Assembly (NCBI RefSeq): GCF_002261225.1
Contig: NZ_NEVM01000001.1
Coordinates: 1,612,001-1,676,000 of the forward strand
Direction of reading: 5' to 3'
Origin: Bordetella genomosp. 10
Lineage (GTDB): Bacteria; Pseudomonadota; Gammaproteobacteria; Burkholderiales; Burkholderiaceae_B
Length of the DNA: 64,000 nucleotides
The notes beneath the pieces were generated by a model. The model searched no databases. It was not told the origin of the DNA and worked only from the letters and a program-made list of their open reading frames with translations. The position numbers and the translations under genes were made by a program. Below are positions 16,534 to 24,931 of this stretch, piece by piece. Position 1 is the first letter of the stretch. Every line of letters starts with the position of its first letter.

Positions 16534-17547
16534 CTACCCGATCCATTGTTTGATGTTTTCAACCATGACCGCGCTCGAGATTCCATAGCGGTCATGCAGC
16601 GTCGGCAGCGCGCCCGCGTCGAGGAAGCGGTCGGGCAGGGCGATCTGGCGGAATTCGGGCGTCACGCGGGCGCGCATCAGCGTGCTGGCCACGGCTTCCC
16701 CGAGGCCGCCGACCGCGCTATGGTTTTCCGCGACGATCACGAGGCGGCCCGGCTTGCTGCATTGCTCGATGATCGTGGCTTCGTCGAGCGGCTTGATGGT
16801 CGGCACGTGCAGCACGCCGACGCTTGCCGAGCCGTCGTCCAGCAGCTTCGCGGTTTCCAGGGCGCGCATCGTCATGATGCCGCTCGAAATGACGAGTACG
16901 TCCTTGCCGTCGCGCAGCAGCTTCGCCTTGCCGAGCTCGAACGTGTAGTCGTAGTCGTCCAGCACCGCCGGCACCTTGCCGCGCAGCAGGCGCATGTACA
17001 CCGGACCATCGTGCGCGGCGATGGCGCCCACGGCCTGTTCGGTGTCGATGGCATCGCACGGATCCACGATGGTCATGCCCGGAATGCCGCGCATCATCGC
17101 GATGTCTTCCGTGGCCTGGTGGCTGGGCCCGTAGCCGGTGGTCAGGCCCGGAAGCGCCGCGCAGATCTTCACGTTCAGATGTTCTTCGGCGATCACCTGG
17201 TGAATGAAGTCGTACGCGCGGCGCGTGGCGAACACGGCGTACGTCGTGGCGAACGGGATGAAGCCTTCCTTCGCCATGCCGCCCGCCGCGCCCATGAGCA
17301 GTTGCTCGGCCATGCCCATCTGGAAGAAGCGCTGCGGATGCGCTTGCGCGAAGATATGAAGGTCCGTGTATTTCGAAAGATCCGCCGTCATGCCGACGAT
17401 ATTCCGGCGCACGTCCGCTTCGGCCGCGAGCGCGTGCCCGAACGGCGCGGGTTGCGTGCGCTGGCCTTCGCCGGCGATCGACGCGATCATCGCCGAGGTC
17501 GTGAGACGCGGCTTTTTTTCCATCGTTTTTTCGATCGCGTTGCTCAT
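16534..17547 (-). CDS. Transketolase, C-terminal subunit
   Basis: 337 aa from ATG 17547 with AGGAG upstream. It contains the pyrimidine-binding domain (GMTADLSKYT, FFQMGMAEQLLMGAAGGMAKEG with the catalytic glutamate, GPSHQATEDIAMMRGIPGM) and the C-terminal domain (LLDDGSASVGVLHVPTIKPLD). The first ~25 residues, rich in Lys and Glu, are an extension. It works with the neighbouring N-terminal subunit as one thiamine-diphosphate enzyme; the genes overlap by 4 bp (ATGA), which favours equal synthesis. Split transketolases often serve specialised sugar pathways (for example apulose-4-phosphate), so central pentose metabolism is less likely. Confidence 0.88.
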   Translation of the reverse strand: MSNAIEKTMEKKPRLTTSAMIASIAGEGQRTQPAPFGHALAAEADVRRNIVGMTADLSKYTDLHIFAQAHPQRFFQMGMAEQLLMGAAGGMAKEGFIPFATTYAVFATRRAYDFIHQVIAEEHLNVKICAALPGLTTGYGPSHQATEDIAMMRGIPGMTIVDPCDAIDTEQAVGAIAAHDGPVYMRLLRGKVPAVLDDYDYTFELGKAKLLRDGKDVLVISSGIMTMRALETAKLLDDGSASVGVLHVPTIKPLDEATIIEQCSKPGRLVIVAENHSAVGGLGEAVASTLMRARVTPEFRQIALPDRFLDAGALPTLHDRYGISSAVMVENIKQWIG

Positions 17548-18455
17548 CGTGCTGCTCCTTGTGTTGCTCCGTGCGCTGCGCCTTGCGCCTGCTTTTCCGC
17601 ATGCAGCCGGTCGAGGACGTCGATCGCGTGCTGCCATTCGTCCGCCTCGACACGAATGAAGTGGTTCTTCTCGCGGGTTTCGAGGAAGGGCACGCCCTTG
17701 CCCATCAGCGTGTCGCACAGGATCACGCGGGGTTTGGCTTGCGCGAGACGACGGCAGCGGTCGAAGGCTTCGACCACTGTGGGCAGGTCGTTGCCGTCGA
17801 CGCGTTCCACGTGCCAGCCGAACGACGCCCATTTGTCCGCGAGCGGCTCGAAACCCAGCACTTCGTGGGAGACGCCGTCGGCCTGCTGGCGGTTGATGTC
17901 GACGATGGCGATGAGGTTGCCCAGCTTGTGATGGGCGGCGGACATGGCGGCTTCCCAGGTCGCGCCTTCGTCGAGTTCGCCGTCCGACATCGAGTTGTAG
18001 ACGAACGCGGGATTGTTCTTCAGGCGCAGGCCCAGCGCCACGCCGACGGCGATCGTCAGGCCCTGGCCGAGCGAACCGCCGGACATTTCCATGCCGGGCG
18101 TATAGGTGGCCATGCCGGACATCGGCAGGCGGCTGTCGTCCGAACCGTAGGTTTCCAGTTCTTCTTCGGGGATGATCTTCGCTTCGATCAGCGCGGCATA
18201 GAACGCGATGGCGTAGTGGCCGTGCGAGAGCAGGAAGCGGTCGCGGCCTTCCCATTCGGGCTCGTCCGGGCGGAAGGTCATGGCGTGGGCGTAAGCCGTG
18301 GCGAGTACGTCCGCGTAGCCTAGCGCCTGGCCGATGTAGCCCTGGCCTTGCACTTCGCCCATCCGGAGCGCGTAGCGGCGGATGCGGTATGCGGCGTCGG
18401 CGAGTTTCGCCAGTGTCGAGCCAGCCTGGGGACTGGCTTCGAGAGTCGTTGTCAT
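17544..18455 (-). CDS. Transketolase, N-terminal subunit
   Basis: 303 aa from ATG 18455, with AGGAAA as ribosome-binding site; the longer open frame to 18674 lacks one. It carries the diphosphate-binding domain: RFLLSHGHYAIAFYA, GGSLGQGLTIAVGVALG and the metal motif SDGELDEGATWEAAMSAAHHKLGNLIAIVDINRQQADG. Its C-terminal tail is Ala/Gln/Gly-rich (AQGAAHGATQGAAR). It is the first gene of a four-gene catabolic set and is divergent from a LysR gene with an operator-like dyad between them. Confidence 0.9.
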   Translation of the reverse strand: MTTTLEASPQAGSTLAKLADAAYRIRRYALRMGEVQGQGYIGQALGYADVLATAYAHAMTFRPDEPEWEGRDRFLLSHGHYAIAFYAALIEAKIIPEEELETYGSDDSRLPMSGMATYTPGMEMSGGSLGQGLTIAVGVALGLRLKNNPAFVYNSMSDGELDEGATWEAAMSAAHHKLGNLIAIVDINRQQADGVSHEVLGFEPLADKWASFGWHVERVDGNDLPTVVEAFDRCRRLAQAKPRVILCDTLMGKGVPFLETREKNHFIRVEADEWQHAIDVLDRLHAEKQAQGAAHGATQGAAR

Positions 18456-18561
18456 GGTCGTTTCCTGGAGGGATGCGAAATCACTTCGACAACCGCTTGC
18501 ATGAATCCTGTCTCCTGGCGGCCCGGGTGGGCCGCTCGAGCGTCCGCTCGCGTTCCATGCA

Positions 18562-18581
18562 CGATTGCAGTTCAACAATCG
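18562..18581. promoter_or_regulatory. LysR-type dyad between transketolase and LysR genes
   Basis: CGATTG and CAATCG flank 8 bp, and the spacing fits the T-N11-A consensus of LysR boxes. The site is about 107 bp upstream of the transketolase start and 93 bp upstream of the LysR start, suitable for divergent control. Confidence 0.45.
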
Positions 18582-18673
18582 ACGGTGTGGGTTCGAAGTG
18601 GTGTTACTGTATATGCGGCTTTTTGCCCATGACAAAAGAAAATATTGCAGCAGCTCGTGAACTGAATTCATCA

Positions 18674-19654
18674 ATGAACGATTTGAACCTGCGGAAGGTG
18701 CCGCTCCCGTTCGTGCGCATTTTCGAGGCGGCCGGGCGTTCGGCTTCCTTTGCCGTCGCGGCGCGCGAGTTGAACCTTTCCCCCAGCGCGGTCAGCCATT
18801 CCGTGCGCAAGCTCGAGGAAATGGTCGGCTTGCGGCTCTTCGAGCGCAGCACGCGCGAAGTCAGGCTGACCCGCGAGGGCGCAATCCTGCTGGAGTACGT
18901 GCAGCGCGGTATCGACGAAATCCAGCGTGGCTTCGCCATGGTGAAAAGCGAGCAGGCCATCCCATTGCGATTGCATACGGCGCCGAGCTTTGCCACGCAG
19001 TGGCTGCTTCCACGCCTGGCCGGCTTCGTTCGGGAGCATCCGAACATCGACCTGCGTTTTTCCGCCAGCACCGAATACGCCCGTTTCGACGACGATTTCG
19101 ATCTCGACATCGTGTACGGCGAACCCACGCCATCGCCGCACGAAAAGATTCCGCTCGCGGTGGAGGGGCTCGCGCCGCTGTGCTCGCCCGAGCTCGCGCA
19201 GCGCATCCGCGTGCCCGAGGACCTGTATCTGCAGCCGTTGATCCAGTGCGAAGTCCAGCTTTTCCAGTGGAAAGGCTGGTTCGAGACCAACCACCTTGCG
19301 CCGCCGACGCACTACGGATTGCGGTTCGACCGCAGTTCCATGGCGATCGCGGCGGCGACCGACGGACTCGGCGTCGTGCTCGAATCCACCTTGCTGGCGG
19401 AACGGGAGCTGAATCGTGGCGCCCTGGTCCGGCCCCTTGCCGGCTGCACGCGGGAGCTGGAGTATGTCGGCCATTACCTGGTCCATCCCCGGCGCCGCCA
19501 CCGCCACGAGTCGTTCGAGACCTTCAAGCGCTGGCTGCTACGCGAACTCCGGGTGGACGTCTACGCGGGAGCGTCGCCGGCGGAAGCGCCCGAAGCCGCT
19601 TCGGACAGGGGGGATCAAGACCAGGATGCGGCGAGCCTCGGTCCGGGCGGCTAG
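18674..19654 (+). CDS. LysR-family regulator, GcvA-like branch
   Basis: 326 aa from ATG 18674; ATG 18629 is in frame and gives 15 more residues, neither start having a clear ribosome-binding site. The HTH reads RIFEAAGRSASFAVAARELNLSPSAVSHSVRKLE. The effector domain has LHTAPSFATQWLLPRLAGF and the FDLDIVYGEP segment typical of GcvA-like regulators. It is divergent from the split transketolase operon and is the likely activator of that operon. The last ~25 residues are an Asp/Gly/Ala-rich tail. Confidence 0.87.
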   Translation: MNDLNLRKVPLPFVRIFEAAGRSASFAVAARELNLSPSAVSHSVRKLEEMVGLRLFERSTREVRLTREGAILLEYVQRGIDEIQRGFAMVKSEQAIPLRLHTAPSFATQWLLPRLAGFVREHPNIDLRFSASTEYARFDDDFDLDIVYGEPTPSPHEKIPLAVEGLAPLCSPELAQRIRVPEDLYLQPLIQCEVQLFQWKGWFETNHLAPPTHYGLRFDRSSMAIAAATDGLGVVLESTLLAERELNRGALVRPLAGCTRELEYVGHYLVHPRRRHRHESFETFKRWLLRELRVDVYAGASPAEAPEAASDRGDQDQDAASLGPGG

Positions 19655-19697
19655 CACGGGCGGGCAAGGCGCGCTGCGCTTGTGCCGCGGATTGTCG

Positions 19698-20204
19698 TCA
19701 GACGGGCCGCGCGGGCGCCGCGCCGATCCTGGCGCGCACAAATGCCAGCGCATCGTCCGGAAGCGCGGCGGTCGGAAAGGTCATGAATTGACCCGGCCCC
19801 ATGAAGAGTATCCAGTAGCCCGGCCTCTCCCAGATTTCCATGAACGCGGACCAGGCCAGCCGGCTCGCGCCCAGTTCGGAACGGATGTCCAGGCCATCCT
19901 CCCGTAGCGCAATCTCGGCCGTGGGTGTGGACATGCGGTGGAATTGGCCGACGGTGTTGCGATAGTGCGCCAACCACATCGTCAGGAGAAAAATCGGTGG
20001 CAACAAGGCGCCAACCGCCAGCGCGCCGACGACCCAGTCGCGATCGCCGTTGACCAGCAAAAAGGCCAATACGGCAATCATGAGAATTTCGAGGGTCCAC
20101 AGCAATTTCTGTCCGGCGATCCCGCGCCTCCAGAGATAGGTGCGCACGGCATCGCGCACTATGTTCTCCGTATACCTGACTTGGTAAGTGGTGGTGGATG
20201 TCAT
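19698..20204 (-). CDS. YcxB-like membrane protein
   Basis: 168 aa with two membrane segments (about residues 33-52 and 58-80: LLWTLEILMIAVLAFLLV and WVVGALAVGALLPPIFLLTMW). A cytoplasmic domain follows with ISTE-like strand order (EDGLDIRSELGASRLAWSAFMEIWERPGYWILFMG). This fits the YcxB/YcxB-like family of unknown function. It ends near the LysR stop (convergent) and lies downstream of the efflux operon with 99 bp between. Confidence 0.65.
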   Translation of the reverse strand: MTSTTTYQVRYTENIVRDAVRTYLWRRGIAGQKLLWTLEILMIAVLAFLLVNGDRDWVVGALAVGALLPPIFLLTMWLAHYRNTVGQFHRMSTPTAEIALREDGLDIRSELGASRLAWSAFMEIWERPGYWILFMGPGQFMTFPTAALPDDALAFVRARIGAAPARPV

Positions 20205-20303
20205 GACTGTTCGCTAGTGAAGACGCGGAAAGAATGGACGGGGTCACACACACTTCACCGCCGGAAACGCGGCGCGCAGGGATGCGCACGCCGCGGGCCG
20301 AAA

Positions 20304-21806
20304 TCATTTGCCTTGCGCCGTCCCCGGCGCTTCTTGCTCCACGCTTGCCGGCAGCGTGGGATTCGTGCCGTTCCAGCCCCCGCCCAGCGCCACGATCAAT
20401 TGCACGCTGGTGGTCAATTGGGTCCCTTTCAACTGCCACAGGCTTTGCTGCGCGCTGAGGCTGGTGGCTTCGGTGGTTGCCACGTCCAGATAGTCGATCA
20501 TGCCTTCGTCATACTGGTCGCGGGTGACGCGCGCCGATTCGATGGCAGCCTCGGCCGCTCGCTGCTGCGAGGCCAGTTCGCCATCCAGGATGCGCAGCTT
20601 GGCGAGATAGTCCTCCACCTCGCCCAAGGCGGTCAGCACGGTCTGGCGATAGCCGGCGACGGCGGCGTCGTAGCTGGCGCGCGCCTGGGCCACCTGGGCC
20701 TGCGTGGCGCCGAAGTCGAACAGGGTCTGGCTGAAGGACGGGCCGATGGACCAGAAACGGTAAGGCACGGTGAACAGCTTGTGCGCGCTGCTGTTCTCGA
20801 AGCCCCCGCTGGCGCTCAGCGTCAGGTCGGGGAAATAGGCCGCGATCGCCACGCCGATGGCGGCGTTGGCGGAAGCCACCGCGCGTTCGGCGGCCGCGAT
20901 GTCCGGCCGCCGTTCCAGCAGGGTGGACGCCAGCCCCACCGGGATGTCGGGCAGGCGCAGCGCCGTGCCGGTGGCGCGCGGCAGGCTGAAGGCGGCCGGC
21001 GCCTTGCCGATCAGGATGGCGATGGCGTGCTCGTACTGCGCGCGCTGCCAGGCCAGGTCCTGCACCGATGCCTTGGCGGACTCGAGCTGGTTCCGCGCCT
21101 GCGCGACGTCCGCGCGCGAGACCTGGCTGTCGGCGTACTTGTTCTCGATGACCCGCAGGTATTGCGCATAGGCCCGTATGGTCTGCTCGTACAGATCGAT
21201 GCGCTCGTCGAGAATGCGCAGCGAGAAATAGTCCTGCGCGAGAGAGGACTGCGCGCTCAGCACCGCGTTGACCAGGTCGGCCAGGCTGGCCTGGGCGCTG
21301 GCCTGTTGTTCCTCATAGGTGCGGCGCAGCTTGCCCCACAGGTCCAGTTCCCAGCTCAGGCCGAGCGAGGCGGACACTTCGTTGGAAACGCGGGCGCCCG
21401 AGGCGCTGCTGCTGGTGCCGGTGGCGTAGCTGCCGCTGCCCGAGCCGCTGCGGGTGCCGCTCACCGTCCCCGTCAAGGTCGGAAAGAAGCCGGCCCGCGC
21501 CTGGCTGACCAGCGCCTGGGCCTGCGCGTACTGCGCGGCATACTGGGCGACGTTCTGGTTGGAAATCTCCACCTGCGGCATCAGCGCGTCCAGCGTCGGA
21601 TCGCCGTAGCGCGTCCACCAGGCGGCGCGCGGCTGGTCGTCGCTTGGCGTGGCGGGTTTCCAGCCCGCGGCTTCCTTGTAGGCGACGGGCATGTCGACCG
21701 TCGGACGGCGGTAGTCGGGGCCGACGGTGCAGCCGGTGGCCGCCAGGGCCAGCAGGCAGGCCAGGGCCAGCGGGCGCAGGCGGGCGGTGAGGAGGGGCGC
21801 GGGCAT
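20304..21806 (-). CDS. Outer-membrane efflux channel, NodT family
   Basis: 500 aa lipoprotein: the signal peptide ends in the lipobox LAATGC near residue 27. Two outer-membrane efflux repeats follow (about 70-270 and 290-480), with WELDLWGKLRR and the NodT-type LLERRPDIAAAERAVASANA signature. It forms the trimeric channel through which the RND pump of this operon exports substrates. Its start is 6 bp after the mdtC stop, so it is the last gene of mdtA-mdtB-mdtC-channel, the same order as muxABC-opmB in Pseudomonas. A Ser/Gly stretch near residues 113-135 is unusual. Confidence 0.9.
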   Translation of the reverse strand: MPAPLLTARLRPLALACLLALAATGCTVGPDYRRPTVDMPVAYKEAAGWKPATPSDDQPRAAWWTRYGDPTLDALMPQVEISNQNVAQYAAQYAQAQALVSQARAGFFPTLTGTVSGTRSGSGSGSYATGTSSSASGARVSNEVSASLGLSWELDLWGKLRRTYEEQQASAQASLADLVNAVLSAQSSLAQDYFSLRILDERIDLYEQTIRAYAQYLRVIENKYADSQVSRADVAQARNQLESAKASVQDLAWQRAQYEHAIAILIGKAPAAFSLPRATGTALRLPDIPVGLASTLLERRPDIAAAERAVASANAAIGVAIAAYFPDLTLSASGGFENSSAHKLFTVPYRFWSIGPSFSQTLFDFGATQAQVAQARASYDAAVAGYRQTVLTALGEVEDYLAKLRILDGELASQQRAAEAAIESARVTRDQYDEGMIDYLDVATTEATSLSAQQSLWQLKGTQLTTSVQLIVALGGGWNGTNPTLPASVEQEAPGTAQGK

Positions 21807-21811
21807 GGCGG

Positions 21812-24800
21812 TCAGTTCTCGCGGGCGGGGTCGGGGGCGCGGCGGCCGAGCCAGGAGCGCCTGGCGGCGGCGCCCAGGCGATCCAGGTACACGTAGACGA
21901 CGGGCGTGGTGTAGAGCGTCAGGAGCTGGCTGAGCGCCAGGCCCCCGCAGATGGCCAGGCCCAGGGGGCGTCGCAGCCCGGCGTCGCCGCCGGTCTGCAA
22001 TACCATGGGCAGCGCGCCGAAAAAGGCGGCGAGCGTGGTCATCAGGATGGGGCGCAGGCGCATGCGGCAGGCTTCCAGGATGGCCTGTTCGGGCGGCAGC
22101 TTGCGTTCGCGCTCGGCGTGCAGGGCGAAGTCGATCATCAGGATGGCGTTCTTCTTGACGATGCCGATCAGCAGCAGGATGCCGATCAGGGCGATGACCG
22201 TCAGTTGCGTGCCGGTGGCCAGCAACAGCAGCAGCGCGCCCACGCCGGCCGAGGGCAGGGTGGAAAGGATGGTGATCGGATGGATCCAGCTCTCGTAGAG
22301 CATGCCCAGGACGATGTACACCGCCAGCAGCGCCGCCGCGATCAGCCAGGGCATGCTGGCGACCAGCGACTCGTAGGCCTTGGCCGTGCCTTGCAGGCTC
22401 CCGTGCACGGTAGTGGGCAGCCCCAGGCCGACGACCGCCGCGTCGATGGCGGCCTTGGCCTGCTCCAGCGAGACGCCGTCGGCCAGGTTGAAAGCGATGG
22501 TCGAGGTGGCCATCTGGTTCTGGTGCGCCACCGACAGGGGCGCGTTGCCGCTTTCCACGCGCGCGAAGGCCGACAGCGGAACGGCGTCGCCGTCGCCATT
22601 GAGCACGAACAACTGGTCCAGCACGGCTGGCGTCTGGGTGTAGGCGGGCGCCAGGCCGAGAATGGTGTAGTACTGGTTCAGCGTCTGGTACTGGGTGGCG
22701 ATCTGGCGTTGGCTGAAGGCGTTGTTGAGGAAGGTGTCGATGTCCTCCACGTTCAGGCCGTGGCGCCGCGCGGCCTGGCGGTCGATGACCAGCTTGACTT
22801 CCTGGCCGCCGCTCTGGGCGTCGCTGTCCACGCTGGTCAGTTGCGGCAGCTTGCGCAGCACGGCGTAGACCTTGGGCGTCCAGGCGCGCAGGGTGTCGAG
22901 GTCGTCGGATTGCAGGCTGTACTGATAGGCGGCGTTGGCGCTGCGGCCGCCGATGTGCAGGTCCTGGCCGGCCATGAGGAACAGCGAGGCGCCCGGCACG
23001 CCCGCGGCCTGGCGGGTGAGCCGGTTGGCGACCTGCGTGGCGGCGTCGCTGCGTTCGCTGCTGTCCTTCAGGCGCACGAAGAAGTTGCCGGTGTTGCGCG
23101 AGCCGAAGCCGCCGCCGCCGGTGGCCGACAGCACCGCCTCGACGTCCGGATCCTGCTGGATCAGCTTGCTGAAGGCCAGCAGCTTGGGATGCAGCGCCTG
23201 GAAGGACGTATTCTGGTCGGCGCGCATCTGGCCCATCAGCATGCCGGTGTCCTGGTCGGGAAAGAAGCCTTTCTGCACGACCGTGTACAGGAACAGGTTG
23301 AACGCCACCGTCAGGACCAGGCTGAAGAGCGTCAGGCGCTTGTGCCGCATCACCCAGGCCAGGCTGGCGGCGTAGCTTCGCGCCACCCATTCCAGGGTGC
23401 GCTCGATGGCGCGGTACAGGCGGTTGTCGGTGGCCGGCGGCGCGTCCGCCGGCCGCGGCCGCAGCAGGCGCGCGCACAGCATGGGCGTCAGCGTGAGCGA
23501 TATCAGCATGGACAGCAGCAGCGACACCGACAACGTCACGGCGAATTCACGGAACAGGCGGCCGACGATGCTGCCCATGAGCAGCAGGGGAATGAAGACG
23601 GCGATCAGCGACACCGTCATCGACAGCACGGTGAAGCCGACTTCCTTGCTGCCTTGCAGCGTCGCCTCCATGGGGCTGGCGCCTTCCTCCAGGTGCCGGC
23701 TGATGTTCTCCAGGACGACGATGGCGTCGTCCACCACGAAGCCGGTGGAGATGATCAGCGCCATCAGCGAAAGCGTGTCCAGGCTGTAGCCCAGCAGGTA
23801 CATGGCCGAGCAGGTGCCGATCAGCGAGATCGGCAGGGCCACGGCGGGGATGAGCACGGCGCGGGCATTGCGCAGGAAGGTGAACACCACGGCGATCACC
23901 AGCAGGATGGAGATCGCCAGCGTGGCCTCGGTTTCGCGCAGCGAGTCGCGGATGGTGGGCGACCGGTCCATGGCCACGCTCAGGCTGACGCCGGCGGGCA
24001 GCATTTCCTGGAGAATCGGCATCTGGGCCTTGATCGCGTCGATGGTCGCCAGCATATTGGCGCCCGACGAGCGCGTCACGCCCATGATGACGGCGGGCTG
24101 GCTGTTGTAGTAGCCGGCCACGTACAGGTCCTGCACCGAGTCGTAGACGCGCGCCACGTCCGACAGTTTCACCGCCGCGCCGTTGCGGTAGCTGATCACC
24201 AGGCCTTGGTAGTCGCTGGCCCGGGTCAACTGGCCGTTGCCGTCGATCCACCAGTGCAGGTCGTCGCCCGACAGCTCGCCCTTGGGCAGATTGGTGGTGG
24301 CGTTGGCCACGGCCGCGCGCACCGTGTCCAGCGAGATGCCGTATTGGGAGAGCTGCTGGGGCTGCAATTCGATGCGCACCGCCGGCAGCGCGCTGCCCAG
24401 CAGCGACACCTCGCCCACGCCCTGCACCTGGGCGATGCGCTGTTGCAGCTTGCTGGACGCCAGGTCGTACAGTTGGCCCTTGTCCAGCGTGTTGGAGGTG
24501 AGCGCCAGCAGCAGGATGGGCGCGTCGGACGGATTGGCCTTGCGGTAGGTGGGCAGCGTTTTCATGCTGCTGGGCAGCAGGCTGCGCGCGGCATTGATGG
24601 CGGCCTGCACGTCGCGGGCGGCGCCGTCGATGTCGCGGTCCAGGTCGAACTGGATGATGATGCTGCTCGATCCCTGCGAGCTGGTCGAGGTCATTTCGGT
24701 GATGCCGGCGATCTGCCCCATGGCGCGCTCCAGCGGCGCGGCCACCGTCGCCGCCATGGTCTCCGGGCTGGCCCCCGCGAGGCTGGCCTGCACCAGGATG

Positions 24801-24931
24801 GTGGGGAAGTCCACCTGCGGCAGCGGCGCGACGGGCAGCATGCGGTAGGCCAGCGCGCCCAGCAGCGTCAGCGCCAGGCTCAACAGCAGCGTGGCGACGG
24901 GCCGCAGGATGAAGGGGCGCGACAGGTTCAT
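21812..24931 (-). CDS. mdtC: RND multidrug transporter, MdtC/MuxC subunit
   Basis: 1039 aa, normal length for the family. It begins with [25 protein letters not shown] and the [12 protein letters not shown] periplasmic entry. The proton-relay TM4 has [21 protein letters not shown], and TM10-12 include [23 protein letters not shown]. MdtB and MdtC form a heterotrimer that exports bile salts, novobiocin and other amphiphiles. Its start overlaps the mdtB stop by 4 bp (ATGA). Confidence 0.93.
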   Translation of the reverse strand: MNLSRPFILRPVATLLLSLALTLLGALAYRMLPVAPLPQVDFPTILVQASLAGASPETMAATVAAPLERAMGQIAGITEMTSTSSQGSSSIIIQFDLDRDIDGAARDVQAAINAARSLLPSSMKTLPTYRKANPSDAPILLLALTSNTLDKGQLYDLASSKLQQRIAQVQGVGEVSLLGSALPAVRIELQPQQLSQYGISLDTVRAAVANATTNLPKGELSGDDLHWWIDGNGQLTRASDYQGLVISYRNGAAVKLSDVARVYDSVQDLYVAGYYNSQPAVIMGVTRSSGANMLATIDAIKAQMPILQEMLPAGVSLSVAMDRSPTIRDSLRETEATLAISILLVIAVVFTFLRNARAVLIPAVALPISLIGTCSAMYLLGYSLDTLSLMALIISTGFVVDDAIVVLENISRHLEEGASPMEATLQGSKEVGFTVLSMTVSLIAVFIPLLLMGSIVGRLFREFAVTLSVSLLLSMLISLTLTPMLCARLLRPRPADAPPATDNRLYRAIERTLEWVARSYAASLAWVMRHKRLTLFSLVLTVAFNLFLYTVVQKGFFPDQDTGMLMGQMRADQNTSFQALHPKLLAFSKLIQQDPDVEAVLSATGGGGFGSRNTGNFFVRLKDSSERSDAATQVANRLTRQAAGVPGASLFLMAGQDLHIGGRSANAAYQYSLQSDDLDTLRAWTPKVYAVLRKLPQLTSVDSDAQSGGQEVKLVIDRQAARRHGLNVEDIDTFLNNAFSQRQIATQYQTLNQYYTILGLAPAYTQTPAVLDQLFVLNGDGDAVPLSAFARVESGNAPLSVAHQNQMATSTIAFNLADGVSLEQAKAAIDAAVVGLGLPTTVHGSLQGTAKAYESLVASMPWLIAAALLAVYIVLGMLYESWIHPITILSTLPSAGVGALLLLLATGTQLTVIALIGILLLIGIVKKNAILMIDFALHAERERKLPPEQAILEACRMRLRPILMTTLAAFFGALPMVLQTGGDAGLRRPLGLAICGGLALSQLLTLYTTPVVYVYLDRLGAAARRSWLGRRAPDPAREN

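Noticed and set aside
20304..23477. A 1057-codon minus frame joining part of mdtC and the channel gene
   Set aside because: Only the last 500 codons (from 21806) encode the NodT protein. The upstream part is out of frame within mdtC and reads as low-complexity Arg/Pro sequence, so it is not a fusion.
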